Positions 63,675-64,000 of a stretch of DNA of 64,000 bases are shown piece by piece; position 1 is the first letter of the stretch; every line of letters starts with the position of its first letter. The position numbers and the translations under genes were made by a program. The stretch is from assembly GCA_900473185.1 (NCBI GenBank), contig UCKU01000001.1, positions 62,001-126,000 on the forward strand, written 5' to 3'. The notes beneath the pieces were generated by a model that worked only from the letters and a program-made list of their open reading frames with translations, did no database searches and was not told the origin of the DNA. The stretch is from Hyphomicrobiales bacterium (GTDB lineage: Bacteria > Pseudomonadota > Alphaproteobacteria > Rhizobiales > Rhizobiaceae).

Positions 63675-64000
63675 TGGGAGCCTATATTCTTCGCCGCCTG
63701 CTTCTGATGATCCCGACGATCGTCGGCATTATGGCGATTTCCTTCATCGTCGTTCAATTCGCGCCCGGCGGCCCCGTCGAGCAAGTGATCTCCCAGTTGA
63801 CTGGCCAGGCCGACAGTGCCGATCAACGCCTCTCCGGCGGCGGTGATCTCATGGTCGGTGGAGGAGACGATGCCGGCTCGAAATATCGCGGTGCGCAGGG
63901 CCTCGATCCGGAACTGATCGCCAAGCTCGAAAAGCAGTTCGGCTTCGACAAACCACCGCTGACCCGCTTCGGCGAGATGATGTGGAACTACATCCGCTTC
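63674..64000 (+). CDS. yejB: Peptide ABC transporter permease YejB, 5' part
   Basis: The gene continues past the window. The visible 109 codons start M-G-A-Y-I-L-R-R-L-L-L-M-I-P-T-I-V-G, the first membrane helix of DPP/YejB-type permeases, then A-P-G-G-P-V-E-Q, a periplasmic glycine/Asp-rich segment (G-G-G-D-L-M-V-G-G-G-D-D) and L-E-K-Q-F-G-F-D-K-P-P. The long loop between helices 1 and 2 is typical of YejB. It is directly downstream of yejA, so the operon order is yejA-yejB. Confidence 0.9.
   Translation, partial: MGAYILRRLLLMIPTIVGIMAISFIVVQFAPGGPVEQVISQLTGQADSADQRLSGGGDLMVGGGDDAGSKYRGAQGLDPELIAKLEKQFGFDKPPLTRFGEMMWNYIRF

Overview
The window is a GC-rich, gene-dense chromosomal stretch from a fast-growing member of the Rhizobiales, most likely Rhizobium sensu stricto. 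The placement rests on gene content and order (ffs-dnaX-ybaB-recR, pheA-kdsB-cycM, dnaK-dnaJ, MarR-sRNA-polA-ftsK, a C-P lyase cluster), two copies of a RIME-type intergenic repeat, an alpha-proteobacterial sigma-32 promoter at dnaK, and a close match to the alpha-r7 sRNA locus next to polA. No tRNA, rRNA, CRISPR array, prophage or intact insertion sequence was seen.

Layout. 1-4.5 kb: tail of an MFS exporter, a GNAT enzyme, a lytic transglycosylase whose 5' end abuts a repeat, recR, a MOSC protein and a LysE exporter. 4.2-11.2 kb: ybaB, dnaX and the SRP RNA, then HIT/nudC, a WYL-type regulator with a DUF1127 protein and a VOC protein that share a palindromic operator, then pheA and kdsB. 11.4-20 kb: membrane cytochrome c, an AEC transporter, adenosine kinase, an SH3 protein, a D-2-hydroxyacid dehydrogenase, a GNAT enzyme, a MoeB/ThiF-like enzyme, recF and small regulators. 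20-26 kb: dnaJ, dnaK and a bifunctional penicillin-binding protein. 26-37.9 kb: a possible Pho-regulated small gene, an M20 peptidase, a MHYT-PAS-GGDEF-EAL protein, MarR, an sRNA, polA, an FtsK lacking membrane segments and a GrpB-like protein.

37.9-50.9 kb holds a nearly complete phosphonate system on the minus strand: phnGHIJKL, a hexapeptide acetyltransferase, phnCDEE, a 2H-phosphoesterase-like protein, phnM and phnN, with phnF divergent. PhnCDE imports phosphonates, PhnI/G/H/L with PhnM build the ribosyl triphosphate intermediate, PhnJ breaks the C-P bond, and PhnN returns ribose bisphosphate to PRPP. No phnP is visible; the 2H-type protein is the obvious candidate for the cyclic phosphate step. 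Pho-box-like sites precede both phnG and phnC, and a palindrome upstream of phnG is a likely PhnF operator.

50.9-57 kb encodes gpmA, dapB, an MsbA-type ABC exporter, glk, mgsA and mepA on the minus strand. A small decayed patch (57.0-57.4 kb) with two palindromic repeats and an ISL3-type transposase tail separates this from an atypical EF-G paralogue, a nucleoside deoxyribosyltransferase, a TetR/isochorismatase divergent pair with twin operators, and the start of a yejAB-type peptide ABC transporter that runs off the window.

The most interesting unexplained signals are a pair of intergenic elements sharing a 20-nt core (19/20), each followed by an intrinsic terminator (candidate sRNA family); a third Pho-box-like site in front of a 60-codon gene; the WYL-regulator operator pair; and a 50-codon ORF coupled exactly between yejA and yejB.
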